Assembly: GCF_031585635.1 (NCBI RefSeq)
Contig: NZ_CP134195.1
Span: 3,410,001 to 3,474,000 of the forward strand
Reading direction: 5' to 3'
Length of the DNA: 64,000 bases
Source of the DNA: Paraburkholderia sp. FT54
GTDB lineage: Bacteria > Pseudomonadota > Gammaproteobacteria > Burkholderiales > Burkholderiaceae
Shown here: positions 26,920-36,444 of the stretch, piece by piece
How the letters are laid out: each line of letters begins with the position of its first letter
How positions within the stretch are numbered: position 1 is the stretch's first letter
Notes under the pieces: model-generated
What the model saw: only the letters and a program-made list of their open reading frames with translations
Databases searched by the model: none
What the model was told of the DNA's origin: nothing
Made by a program: the position numbers and the translations under genes

Positions 26920-28101
26920 ATGAACAAGATGCTTATAACCGGTGCCACGACGATCATCACACTGGCCGGCGCAGCGCATGCACAAAGCAGTGTCACGCTT
27001 TACGGGCTAATCGACGCGGGTCTGACCTACACGAACAACCAGATCACCGGGACGGGAGGCGGACACAGCAACTGGGAGATGAGAAGCGGTGCGGTTCAGT
27101 ACAGCCGCTGGGGCTTGCGCGGGGCTGAAGACCTCGGCGCAGGGTTGAATGCCATCTTCACCCTGGAGAGCGGCTTCAACCTGAACAACGGGCAGTTCTC
27201 GTCGAGCAACCGCATTTTCAATCGCCAGGCTTATGTCGGCTTGTCGAGCCGCGAATACGGCGCGCTCACGCTGGGCCGCCAAACCGACGGCATGGTCGAT
27301 TTTGTCGCGCCGCTTTCATTGACCGGCACGGAGTTCGGCGGCACGCATTTCGCGCACCCGTTGGACAACGACAACCTGAACGATTCGTTTCAGATAAACA
27401 ACTCCGTGAAGTACCTGAGCCCGTATTTCGCCGGCTTCAGATTCGGCGCGCTTTACGGCTTTTCCAATCAGGCAGGTGGATTCACGAACAATCGCGCCTA
27501 TAGCTTCGGAATGTCGTATGTATCGGGAGCGTGGAGCTTCGGGGCCGGTTACCTCCAACTCAACGGTGCCGCGCGCACGCCAGCACAGTTGAACACGAAT
27601 GGTGCAGTCACCGATACAACCGGTTCGTCCCTGCAGGGCGCGCTCACACCGACCGCTGTGCCTTTAGGCGTGCTGGCCAGCAGTCAGAAGACCTTTGGCG
27701 CTGGCGTGAACTACACCTTCGGCCCGGCTGTGGCGGGCTTCGTGTACTCGCACAGCAAGTTCGCCCAATTCTTTCAGAATTCGCTGAGTGGAACTTTCCA
27801 GAACTTCGAGGGCAACATTCGGTACGCGCTGATGCCGGCGGTCGAATTATCGGGTGCGTATACCTATACGCGCGCTGGCGGGAATGGAGGCGCCGGCGGA
27901 ATTCCCCATTGGAATCAGGTGAGTGCAATGGCCGACTACCGCTTCTCGCGGCGCACCGATGTTTACATTCAGGGTGTGTGGCAACGGGTGAGTCCAAGCG
28001 GCAATTCGCCACTGGGCGTGGCATGGATTAACGGCGTCACCGAGCCGTCATCCACGAGCAATCAGATTGAGGCCACCGTCGGCCTGAGGCATCGCTTCTA
28101 G
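26920..28101 (+). CDS. Outer membrane porin, Burkholderia type
   Basis: A 393-residue precursor of a 16-strand trimeric porin. Signal peptide to AHA, then QSSVTLYGLIDAGLTYTNNQ, the hallmark start of betaproteobacterial porins; internal RQAYVGLSSREYGALTLGRQ and the terminal VGLRHRF with the C-terminal phenylalanine needed for BAM insertion. It allows diffusion of small solutes. Confidence 0.95.
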   Translation: MNKMLITGATTIITLAGAAHAQSSVTLYGLIDAGLTYTNNQITGTGGGHSNWEMRSGAVQYSRWGLRGAEDLGAGLNAIFTLESGFNLNNGQFSSSNRIFNRQAYVGLSSREYGALTLGRQTDGMVDFVAPLSLTGTEFGGTHFAHPLDNDNLNDSFQINNSVKYLSPYFAGFRFGALYGFSNQAGGFTNNRAYSFGMSYVSGAWSFGAGYLQLNGAARTPAQLNTNGAVTDTTGSSLQGALTPTAVPLGVLASSQKTFGAGVNYTFGPAVAGFVYSHSKFAQFFQNSLSGTFQNFEGNIRYALMPAVELSGAYTYTRAGGNGGAGGIPHWNQVSAMADYRFSRRTDVYIQGVWQRVSPSGNSPLGVAWINGVTEPSSTSNQIEATVGLRHRF

Positions 28102-28149
28102 TGCTCCAGGAACGGTTGAGTTGCCTGAAACCGGGATGAAGGAGACCAA

Positions 28150-28482
28150 CTATGATATTGGAGCGCTTCTTATCTTCATCCCGATAGCAATTGGCTCGGA
28201 AGTCCTCGCTTCCAATCATCATCTCCTTATCCGCATCGCCTCGTCGCTCGCCATCCTGCCCCTAGCCGAGTGGATGGGGATGCCATCGAGCAACTGGCCG
28301 AAAGTATGGGCGAGGGAGTGGGTGGATTTCTCAATCCGACTTTCGGCAACGTGGCTGAACTTATCATCGCGTTCGTCGCATTGTATGCGGGGCTCCACCA
28401 GATGGTGGAAGCATCCATCATCAGTTCTATTGTAGGGAATATGCTGCTTTTGTTCGGCGCGGCAATGCTGGCCGGAGGGAAT
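28150..28482 (+). pseudogene. Broken Ca2+/H+ antiporter (CAX family)
   Basis: Frame one reads FIPIAIGSEVLASNHHLLIR and IASSLAILPLAEWMG, then a one-base shift moves to DAIEQLAESMGEGVGGFLNP and TFGNVAELIIAFVALYAGLH, followed by ASIISSIVGNMLLLFGAAML. These are the first repeat of CaCA/CAX exchangers with the acidic motif region GNVAELI. About two thirds of the gene is missing; sequence becomes unrelated before an IS1182 copy. Confidence 0.8.
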
Positions 28483-28608
28483 GCGCTATCCCGAGCAGCG
28501 CAGCCGCGATCCGATTTATTTTCTGGCGATCTGACTATCAATGACGGATCACGGCGCAAAGCGGCCGTCTGAATGTCCGACCCGAGCGATCGCCGAATGT
28601 CAGATCAT

Positions 28609-30225
28609 GGCCGATTCTGTTGAAAAAGTCGTGTTCTGGTTGGGGATGTAGGAGTTGGCAACACGTTTTCGCGTTGTGGCGATCGGCGAAGCTGCGAGCT
28701 TGAACCTAGCAGGGATCTCCCTTGCCCGTCATGGAACTGCCTGCTTCATCTGCTTGCTTGCTGGCATGAGCCACTTGGCCATTCTTCGCAGATTTTGCGC
28801 GGTTGCTGCCATCAGAAATTCATCATGGGCACCACTTGGACCTCTCAACCGCAGACGATCCAGCTTGAGGATGCGCTTGAGGTGGGCAAAGAGCATTTCC
28901 ACCTTCTTACGCTGTCGGCGAGACTGCTTGTATTCGGGGGTTGTCGCGATTCGTCGAGCCTCGTCGCGGGCGGCTTCATGGATGCTGCGCGTGATTTTGC
29001 GAAACGACATATTTGGACAGCATTGACTCTTCATCGCACAGCGGTTGCAATTCTTTTCGCTCGCACGATACACGATGGTGTCGGCTCTCGTGATGTGCGT
29101 ACGGGGATTTTTCAGTGGACGCCAGTCGCTGCGTAACGCATACCCTGAAGGACATCGATACTCGTTGGTCTGTTCATTCCAGATGAATTCGCTGCGGGAG
29201 AACGTATTGTCCTTGCGGGTGGTTTTATCCCAGACAGAGACGTGCGGTTCAATCTGCTTCTCTTCAACCATCCAGCCAGGCAGCGCTGCTGTGCCGTATG
29301 CGGTGTCACCTACCAGCTTGCGAGGCGTCAGCTCCCGTTGACGTCCAACACGATCAATCATTGTTCTGGTTGATTCAACTTCCTGTGCGCGATTTGCCGG
29401 CGTCGCCTCAACATCCATAATGATCCCTGCCTGCAGGTCAATCAGATAATTCGTCGAGTAGGCAAAGAACGCAGGGCCGCCCGGAGCGGCCGTCCATCGC
29501 GCGGCAGGATCGGTCAGGGATATCTTTTTCGGAGGCGTCAAAGACGCTGCTGGTTCAGATGTATCTGCTGCTATTGGATTGGTTTGCTCAAGCGCTTCAA
29601 TATATTCCCGCACAGCGCGACTGTGTCCGTCAGCACGTCCCCAGTCGATAGGTTCTGTTCCCGACACGCCATTCGCAGGACTCGCGTCTGCCTTGATAAT
29701 GCTTGCATCGATTGCGAATCCCTCACCCTTGACAAGCCCCTCGGCCATGCAGCGACTCAGCACAGTTTCAAACACGTGACGCAACAGGTCGCTATCGCGA
29801 AAGCGCCCGTGACGGTTCTTTGAGAACGTCGAGTGTTCCGGTACGGCGTCCTCCAGACCCATGCGGCAGAACCACCGGTATGCGAGGTTCAGATGCACCT
29901 CTTCACACAGACGTCGCTCGGACCGGACGCCAAAGCAGTAACCCACGATCAACATGCGAATCATGAGCTCCGGGTCAATCGATGGACGACCCATTGGGCT
30001 GTAGTACGGTGCGAGGTGCTGGCGCAGATCTCGCAGATCAAGGAAGCGATCGATGCCTCTCAGCAGGTGTGATTGCGGGACGTGGTGGTCGAGGTTGAAC
30101 GAGTAGAAAAGCTTGTCCTGCCCGCTATCCAGTCGACCCATCATGACGATTCACTCCCGTCGTTTGATGCCTTCCAGGATACCTAACATTCCGCATCGAC
30201 GCCGACTTTTTCAACAGAATCGGCC
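28609..30225. mobile_element. IS1182-family insertion sequence
   Basis: A complete element bounded by 23-base terminal inverted repeats at 28609-28631 and 30203-30225, starting GGCCGATTCTGTTGAAAAAG, with no mismatches. It holds one transposase gene on the minus strand. The bases just outside do not form an obvious target duplication. It lies beside the broken Ca2+/H+ antiporter gene. Confidence 0.9.
28729..30144 (-). CDS. IS1182-family transposase
   Basis: 471 residues with an IS1182 N-terminus (LDHHVPQSHLLRGIDRFLDL), the DDE catalytic core (FAIDASIIKADASPANG, LVGDTAYGTA, KKVEMLFAHLKRILKLDRLR) and a cysteine-rich segment (CNRCAMKSQCCPN). Full length with no lesions, so probably active. Confidence 0.93.
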   Translation of the reverse strand: MMGRLDSGQDKLFYSFNLDHHVPQSHLLRGIDRFLDLRDLRQHLAPYYSPMGRPSIDPELMIRMLIVGYCFGVRSERRLCEEVHLNLAYRWFCRMGLEDAVPEHSTFSKNRHGRFRDSDLLRHVFETVLSRCMAEGLVKGEGFAIDASIIKADASPANGVSGTEPIDWGRADGHSRAVREYIEALEQTNPIAADTSEPAASLTPPKKISLTDPAARWTAAPGGPAFFAYSTNYLIDLQAGIIMDVEATPANRAQEVESTRTMIDRVGRQRELTPRKLVGDTAYGTAALPGWMVEEKQIEPHVSVWDKTTRKDNTFSRSEFIWNEQTNEYRCPSGYALRSDWRPLKNPRTHITRADTIVYRASEKNCNRCAMKSQCCPNMSFRKITRSIHEAARDEARRIATTPEYKQSRRQRKKVEMLFAHLKRILKLDRLRLRGPSGAHDEFLMAATAQNLRRMAKWLMPASKQMKQAVP

Positions 30226-30279
30226 GAACCCGGTCCGATGCACCCACTCCGCAGGCTGGCTGAATGGGATCCTCAGAAA

Positions 30280-30452
30280 GTTCAAAGTTAAATGAACCAA
30301 AGTCCGGATAGTTCAAACTTAGGCGAACCGCGGGTTCAAAGTTGCCTGAGCAGCACGCCCCAAAAGCCTTATCCCAGCGATGTGAACAGTTCAAAGTTAA
30401 GCGAATCTCGACAATTCGCTTAACTTTGTACTTGGGTCACTTAAGCTTGAAC
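30280..30452. repeat. Cluster of six 15-18-base repeats
   Basis: GTTCAAAGTTAARYGAAY-like units start at 30280, 30311, 30334 and 30389 on the plus strand, and appear inverted at 30414-30431 and 30438-30452. The units at 30389 and 30414 form a hairpin of 18 bases with one mismatch. Repeated ends of this kind occur in IS21-type elements, so this may be a leftover end; no transposase remains next to it. Confidence 0.6.
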
Positions 30453-30907
30453 CCACGAGCGGCGTCCGACCGCCTTCACGGCACGAAACATTCCGCATAA
30501 ACAATCACTTAGAAGCAAAAATCGGTGGCTCGACGGTGCCGCGCGCGTAGTGCGCCGCGCGCGCCGTTTCCGGCGACATCCATTCGCGAGCCTTGGTGAC
30601 TGCCGCCAAACATAGGGAAAACCCCCATCCGCTGGCGCGCGCACGTCTCAGCCTTGAAAAGCGTGCGCAGGGTGCCGAGTCGTGAAAACGACGGCATCAC
30701 CGAGTGGTTTCCCCGATGGCTCGACGATCCGGATCCGAGGCGGGTTCTCGTCAGTAAATCGTTCGTCAAACGCGACGAAGAAATGGCCGCCCACGTTCGA
30801 TTATGAGCCGCATGGACACGCGGGGAGACATTCGACAGGCCAGGTTTAAACTGCGATCGAGCGCGAAGAGCGGCTCGTCAGGACTGGCCTGGCGTCTTTT
30901 CACACGC
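30453..30907. other. Intergenic with possible gene tail
   Basis: In one plus-strand frame ending at about 30806 the sequence reads DGITEWFPRWLDDPDPRRVL followed by VSKSFVKRDEEMAA, then a stop. It is protein-like but has no start and no recognised family. The rest holds nothing identified. Confidence 0.3.
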
Positions 30908-32506
30908 TCACTTCACCGGGTTGCGATTGACGTTCCAGCCATACACGACAAGGCACGATGGCGGCTGGTCGACGCCCTGCGCCAGATCGTGACACATCGA
31001 TTCATAGTGACGCTCCGGCGGCGGCGCGGTAGTAAGCAGTTGCGGCAGGAATCTCGCATCGGGCGAGTCCGCCACCAGCCATACCGCCTTGCCGGACTTG
31101 ATGTCGGCGCTCACCTGCCGCACGTCGATCACCGAGATACCCAGGCGCTCCGGTATCTGCACCGGCTCTATGCCGCCCACCTGCGGATCACGCCACTTGC
31201 GCAAATGATCGACACCCGGCGCGTAGTACATCAGCGGCAATGGCGACGTGTAAGGCGTGATCACCACTTCATCGGCCTGCAAGAGGCCGGGGCGCGCCTG
31301 AGCGAAGACCTGCCGATAAGCGGATTTGGCACCGTCCGCGACGGCCAACTGGTAATAGAGGCCGGCGCCGAACGTCAACGCCAACATCACGCGTGCCGCG
31401 AGACGCGCACGCGACGGAGCCGTGACCGCATAGGCGAGCAAGGCGCAAAGCGGCACGGTGAGCCAGCACAGAACGCGGGGCAGCAGGATCGTCTGCTTCA
31501 GGCTGACCATCACCACAAGGGCGAAATACACCAGCGGAATCGCCACGAGCACCGCGAGCGTGCGACGCGGCATCTTCGACATCACGATCGCGATACCGAG
31601 AACGAGCAACAACAGCACCGTCAATTCGACGCCGGGAAACCGCGGCGGCGTGATCATCCCGCTCACGAGCGCGGTGACGTGAACGATCACGTCATGCATC
31701 GATATCGGCGGAATCCAGTTCAAGCCGCCGGCGTTATGACTTATGTTTGAAAGCATTGAAAACACGAGCGGCACGGCAAGCACCGCTACGACGGCGTTGC
31801 CCAAGATCCAGTTGCGCAATGCGAGCCGACGTTCGCGCGACGGTGTCAGCAGCAGATACGCGATCACGACAATGTTGCAGGCGGTCACCATGAACGTGAG
31901 CGTCGCATGACAGTACATGGCGATCACGGCACCGACTCCGTACAGCACGAGGTCGGCCGTGCTCCCGGTGCGCAGACAGCGCGCGATGCCGAGCAGCATC
32001 AGCGAAGCGGGAATGGCCGTCATCATGTAGACGCGTGCTTCCTGCGCGAAAAATATCGACATCGGCGACACCGCGAACAGCGCGGCCGCAACCAGCGCTA
32101 CGTTGCGCGTGGACACTTCACGGGCTATAGCATAGACGAGGGGGAGCACGATAAGCGAAGCGAGCACTGACAACGAACGCAGTGCGATAGCGCCATGGCC
32201 GAACAAGCTCATCCAGCCTTGCAGCACGAAGTAGTACAGCGGCGGAGTCGGCTCGATCGTCATCCCGGTCGTAAGCAGGAACCTGGGCCCGAACAGATCG
32301 TAGTAGTAGCGCGAGAAAACCTCATCGTTCCACAGCGACAGATAATCGAGGTGAAACACGCGCAAGGTGAGTGCGACTGCGAAGATCGCTATCGCGATCG
32401 GCACGAACCGTGTCTGAGTAAGCGAGCCATCGCGCATTGCACTGGAACGCGCCGCGGCGTCGGCGGACGGACAGGATGACGTTGCGCCTGTCGTTAGAGG
32501 TTCCAT
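30908..32506 (-). CDS. GT39/ArnT-like membrane glycosyltransferase
   Basis: 532 residues from the ATG at 32506 (GGAGAAGACACAT upstream). Multiple membrane spans; the first loop carries FHLDYLSLWNDEVFSRYYYD, where the acidic residues match the catalytic aspartate region of dolichyl-phosphate-mannose and ArnT-type enzymes. Such enzymes transfer a sugar from a polyprenyl-phosphate donor to a lipid or protein outside the membrane. It is divergent from a gene encoding a prenyl-phosphate transferase, which could make the donor. Confidence 0.8.
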   Translation of the reverse strand: MEPLTTGATSSCPSADAAARSSAMRDGSLTQTRFVPIAIAIFAVALTLRVFHLDYLSLWNDEVFSRYYYDLFGPRFLLTTGMTIEPTPPLYYFVLQGWMSLFGHGAIALRSLSVLASLIVLPLVYAIAREVSTRNVALVAAALFAVSPMSIFFAQEARVYMMTAIPASLMLLGIARCLRTGSTADLVLYGVGAVIAMYCHATLTFMVTACNIVVIAYLLLTPSRERRLALRNWILGNAVVAVLAVPLVFSMLSNISHNAGGLNWIPPISMHDVIVHVTALVSGMITPPRFPGVELTVLLLLVLGIAIVMSKMPRRTLAVLVAIPLVYFALVVMVSLKQTILLPRVLCWLTVPLCALLAYAVTAPSRARLAARVMLALTFGAGLYYQLAVADGAKSAYRQVFAQARPGLLQADEVVITPYTSPLPLMYYAPGVDHLRKWRDPQVGGIEPVQIPERLGISVIDVRQVSADIKSGKAVWLVADSPDARFLPQLLTTAPPPERHYESMCHDLAQGVDQPPSCLVVYGWNVNRNPVK

Positions 32507-33188
32507 ATGTGTCTTCTCCGTGTCGCACGTTGAAAATTGGCCGAAATTATCGGTACCGCGGCGGCCGTCGCATAGCTGCTTCACGACGACAGCACGTGAT
32601 GAAGAGTCGAAAGAAACCGGAGATGACGCTATTTATATGCAGCGCCCGATTGCAGGCGGTGCCGACCTCACGTTGCTACTGCGGTCGCGGGTGGCAGCCA
32701 GGCTCTTTCCTCGGACTTGAACCGAACGGCAGCGCAGCGAACGCGCACTACCTCTGAAACAATATCGCGGCCGCCTCAAAAGAGGCGGCCGCGAGTATCG
32801 CCAAATATTCGCCTTGGCTGCCCTACGCGTATGTTACTTAACGCACACAAAGAGCGGGTGGCAGTATCGATTGGAGATAATTTGATCGTTCTGCCAATCA
32901 TATATGGCAGGCAAGCGTTTTCGCTATCACACTTTTATATGCGCACACTGCAAAGAGGGTTGGATTTTTTTCCTTAACTGAGTGCTGCCCCACAGAAGTT
33001 TAATTTTTTACGTCGGAAACTTGGTTGCCCTCTTGACGGGCAGGTGCCGGAACTCCGACCAAAACGGGTGCAGGCTTGAGCGTCGAACGGTAAATACGCG
33101 CCGAGGCAACGCACAGTCACCCTGCGTCCCGAGGCTGACGCTTGTAAGGTTCTCGCTTCAGTCGCTTCTAGTTCAACTGGCCGATCGA
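32507..33188. other. Divergent promoter region, AT-rich
   Basis: About 680 bases between two divergent genes, including a notably AT-rich part at 32810-33010 that contrasts with the rest of the window and probably contains promoters. A hairpin is at 32765-32794. No gene found. Confidence 0.4.
32765..32794. repeat. Strong GC-rich hairpin
   Basis: Perfect 13-base arms (TCGCGGCCGCCTC and its complement) separated by AAAA. No T-tract follows on either strand, so it is not a standard terminator; it may block read-through or be a protein site. Confidence 0.6.
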
Positions 33189-34610
33189 ATGAGCAAACCT
33201 ATCGTCGTCGACCTCGATGGCACCCTGCTTCACTCGGATGTGCTCGTCGAGAGTGGCTTTGCATTCCTTAGATCGGCCCCGCACCGCTTCCGCCAGCCGC
33301 TCAACTGGTTCACGATCGGTGGCAAGTCCACGCTGAAGTCACGTCTCGAGGAACACGCCAATCTCGATGTCACCGTGCTGCCCTATGACAAACAGGTGAT
33401 TGAATGGCTGAGTGGGCAGCGCGCCGCCGGTCGAACGCTGGCACTCGCTACGACAAGCCACGAGCGCCTGGCCGTGCGCATAGCGGAGCACCTCGGGATC
33501 TTCGACAAGGTCTTTGCGGCCAACGAGCAACTGAATCGGTCCGCGCATATCAAACGCGATACGCTCGTCGCCGAATATGGCGAAAAAGGCTTCGACTACC
33601 TGGGCAACTCCCATGACGACCTGTCGGTATGGCAGGCCGCGGACCGGGCCTATGTGGTCAATCCTCTCACGGGCGTCGAGCGCGCCGCGCGCAAACACGG
33701 CAACGTGGAGCGGGTATTCGAGAATCGTTCTCCCCCGCTGAAGGTGTGGGCCAAGTCATTGCGCCTTCACCAGTGGCTCAAGAACCTGTTGATCTTTGTC
33801 CCGCTACTTGCGGGCCATCACATCGCTTCATTACCGCTTGTAGCGCTTGCGCTGGTGGCCTTCCTTACGTTCGGCATGTGCGCGTCGAGCGTATACCTGC
33901 TCAATGACCTGTTGGATCTGGAGGATGACCGGCATCATCCGGTCAAATGCCGTCGTCCGCTCGCATCGGGCGCGATGCCGCTCCTATCGGGCGTTCTGCT
34001 TTTTCCAGTGCTGCTCGTTGTTTCGTTCGCCATCGCGTGGGCTTTCCTTCCGTGGCGCTTTTGCGTAGTGATGCTCGGATACTACGTGCTCACACTCGCC
34101 TATTCGCTGGCGCTCAAGCGCCAGGTAATCATCGATGTAGTCGTGCTCGCGGCCCTATACACGACGCGTATCGTTGCCGGCGTGACCGCAATCAGCGTGC
34201 ACCTGACTTTCTGGCTGCTGGCGTTTTCAATGTTCATCTTCCTGAGCCTCGCGCTGGTCAAGCGTTATGCTGAACTTTATGCGATGCAAAAGGACGGCCG
34301 TGCGAATGTGCGTGGGCGGGGCTATCAGGCAAGCGACCTGCCGCTGCTTTCCTCGCTCGGTGCGGCTTCCGGGTTTGTGGCGGTGCTGGTGCTCGCACTC
34401 TATATCCAGGACCACGACACCACCATACTCTACAGGCATCCCCAAGTGATATGGCTTTCCTGCCCGCTACTCCTGTACTGGATCTGCCGTATCTGGATCA
34501 TTACGCATCGAGGCAACATGCACGATGATCCGATCGTGTTTGCCGCGCGCGATCTAACGAGTCTAGTGGTCATTGCATTGTGCGGTGTCGTGTTCTGGAT
34601 GGCGATCTGA
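33189..34610 (+). CDS. HAD-UbiA fusion prenyltransferase
   Basis: 473 residues from the ATG at 33189. Residues 1-180 are a haloacid dehalogenase-type phosphatase (VVDLDGTLLHSDVL, ATTSHERLAVRIAE, YLGNSHDDLSVWQAA), and residues 190-473 are a UbiA prenyltransferase with motif NDLLDLEDDRHHPVKCRRPL and several membrane spans. The family includes decaprenyl-phosphate phosphoribosyltransferase, where the phosphatase removes the 5-phosphate from the product. A role in making a polyprenyl-linked pentose donor for the neighbouring GT39 enzyme is a reasonable inference. The ribosome site is weak. Confidence 0.85.
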   Translation: MSKPIVVDLDGTLLHSDVLVESGFAFLRSAPHRFRQPLNWFTIGGKSTLKSRLEEHANLDVTVLPYDKQVIEWLSGQRAAGRTLALATTSHERLAVRIAEHLGIFDKVFAANEQLNRSAHIKRDTLVAEYGEKGFDYLGNSHDDLSVWQAADRAYVVNPLTGVERAARKHGNVERVFENRSPPLKVWAKSLRLHQWLKNLLIFVPLLAGHHIASLPLVALALVAFLTFGMCASSVYLLNDLLDLEDDRHHPVKCRRPLASGAMPLLSGVLLFPVLLVVSFAIAWAFLPWRFCVVMLGYYVLTLAYSLALKRQVIIDVVVLAALYTTRIVAGVTAISVHLTFWLLAFSMFIFLSLALVKRYAELYAMQKDGRANVRGRGYQASDLPLLSSLGAASGFVAVLVLALYIQDHDTTILYRHPQVIWLSCPLLLYWICRIWIITHRGNMHDDPIVFAARDLTSLVVIALCGVVFWMAI

Positions 34611-34722
34611 GCGATGCCAGCGCAGCTAGCGGTCGGTCGGAGTTGGCGTCTTCATTGGTGAAAATTACTCGCCTCGTCTTGCGGATTGGCCTACCATTGC
34701 CGCAAGCGCAGTAAGGAGGCGT

Positions 34723-35541
34723 ATGAACAGCTTCGGTAACGATGCTCGCTTCACCGGCTCGATTCCCGAACTCTATGAGAGCCATCTTGTTCCGTTGCTC
34801 TTCGAACCCTGCGCGGCGGATCTCGCGAACAGGGTAGCTGGGCGCCATCCGTCGCGCGTGCTTGAGGCCGCCGCCGGCACCGGCGTAGTGACCCGCGCAA
34901 TGGCGCATGCATTGCCCATCCATGTCGACCTGGTTGCGACCGACCTGAATCAGCCGATGCTGGATCGCGCCGCGGCAATCGGCACCTCGAGACCGGTAAA
35001 GTGGCAACAGGCAGACGCAACCCGGCTACCGTTCGACGACGCGAGTTTCGACATCGTCGTCTGCCAGTTCGGGGTTATGTTCTTTCCGGACAAAGCGCGC
35101 GCGTTTTCCGAAGCTCGACGCGTACTTCGGCACGGCGGCGTGCTGTTGTTCAACGTCTGGGATCGCATCGAGGAAAACGAGTTTGCCAATACCGTCACGG
35201 CGGCGCTCGCCGGTCTCTTCCCTGCGGATCCTCCACTTTTCCTGGTGCGCACGCCGTACGGCTATTTCGACCCGGAAGTGATTTCACGCGACCTCGCGGA
35301 TGCGGGCTTCAGCGCGACACCACGCTTCGAAACGATTGCGGCGCGTAGCCGTGCGGCATCGGCCCGCGTGCCAGCCGTCGGCTTTTGCCAGGGGACGCCC
35401 CTGCGCAGTGAGATCGAGGCCCGTTCCGGCGGCGATGTCGGCGACGCTACCTCGGCATGCGCGGCGGCGATCGTCGAGCGATTCGGCACGGGACCCGTCG
35501 ACGCAAAGATCCAGGCGCACGTGGTCATCGCCCAGCGCTGA
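34723..35541 (+). CDS. SAM-dependent methyltransferase, class I
   Basis: 272 residues with AAGGAGG before the ATG. SAM motif I VLEAAAGTGVVTRAMA, acidic motif LVATDLNQPML, and motifs WQQADATRLPFDDASFDIVV and RVLRHGGVLLFNVW of the UbiE/Methyltransf_11 type. Substrate unknown. Confidence 0.88.
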   Translation: MNSFGNDARFTGSIPELYESHLVPLLFEPCAADLANRVAGRHPSRVLEAAAGTGVVTRAMAHALPIHVDLVATDLNQPMLDRAAAIGTSRPVKWQQADATRLPFDDASFDIVVCQFGVMFFPDKARAFSEARRVLRHGGVLLFNVWDRIEENEFANTVTAALAGLFPADPPLFLVRTPYGYFDPEVISRDLADAGFSATPRFETIAARSRAASARVPAVGFCQGTPLRSEIEARSGGDVGDATSACAAAIVERFGTGPVDAKIQAHVVIAQR

Positions 35542-35976
35542 CAAGCCCGGCATTGCCCGGGCGCATGAAGGCCGCGATCGCGCCGAAGCGGACTGTCAAA
35601 CCGGGAATCCTCGCTGCACGGACTACAAGGGATAGAGCGGAGCTTCACCCTTGATGGTCAACCATTGCCACTGCGTAAACTCTTCCCAGTTTGCGTAATT
35701 CACCAGACTACCCGCATGAATTGCTCATTCTTGAACCACTGGAAGAGCCATAGGTTTTTCGCCGCTCGGCTGATCTCGGGCCAATGCCTGATCTTGAAGT
35801 GGTGGAAACAGAAGACAACCAGCTGCGAGGTCAAACGCTCATTCGCGCAACGACTTCCCTCTGGCGGTACGGGGCCCGTGGGCGCTAACTCCCTGCAATC
35901 CGCGCCCGCATCGCCAAATCCACAATTACATGCTCCGCGTTAATATGGATAGCTGAATGACAACTGAAGACAGTCT
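35542..35976. other. Intergenic, no gene recognised
   Basis: 435 bases with only weak short frames. Confidence 0.35.
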
Positions 35977-36426
35977 ATGAACGCATCGGTTATCTCTGCC
36001 CTGGCTGCACTGGTCGGCGCCGCCATCGGGGGCATGACTTCGGTTCTTGCCACATGGCTGACCCAACGCACCCAGGTTCGCGCGGAGTGGCTAGCGCATG
36101 ACCTCACCTGGCGACAGGATCTGTACAAGGCGTTCATCGAGGATGCGACGAATTGCTACGTCGACGCGCTGCAACACAACGAGCCCGATCTCGCCGGGCT
36201 CGGCAACCTTTACGCGAAGATCAGCCGCATGCGCATCCAGTCGTCGCGCGAAGTCGCGAACGAAGCCGACGTGATCGGACGCAAGATCGTGGACACCTAC
36301 CTCGCGCCGGACAAGACCTTCATCGAGATTCGCGAGATGCTTGCGGATGGCTCGATCGACATTCTGGGCAAGTTCGGCGACGTGTGCCGCGCGGAATTCA
36401 AATCGCTGCGCGCGGAGCAGTTCTGA
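35977..36426 (+). CDS. Hypothetical membrane-anchored protein
   Basis: 149 residues with one N-terminal hydrophobic segment (VISALAALVGAAIGGMTSVL) followed by an alpha-helical soluble region (LTWRQDLYKAFIEDATNCYV, SREVANEADVIGRKIVDTYL). No conserved catalytic motif seen. It converges on the efflux operon at 36445. Confidence 0.65.
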   Translation: MNASVISALAALVGAAIGGMTSVLATWLTQRTQVRAEWLAHDLTWRQDLYKAFIEDATNCYVDALQHNEPDLAGLGNLYAKISRMRIQSSREVANEADVIGRKIVDTYLAPDKTFIEIREMLADGSIDILGKFGDVCRAEFKSLRAEQF

Positions 36427-36444
36427 ACAGAATTCGTGCGCCGT

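Noticed and set aside
30280..30452. CRISPR array
   Set aside because: Unit spacing is irregular (8-55 bases), two units are inverted, and no cas genes are present.
30803..31750. 315-residue plus-strand frame opposite the GT39 gene
   Set aside because: His/Arg-rich low-complexity translation antisense to a membrane protein; no start signal.
32765..32794. Rho-independent terminator
   Set aside because: The hairpin is strong but has no T-tract on either side and lies between divergent gene starts, so it is listed only as a hairpin.
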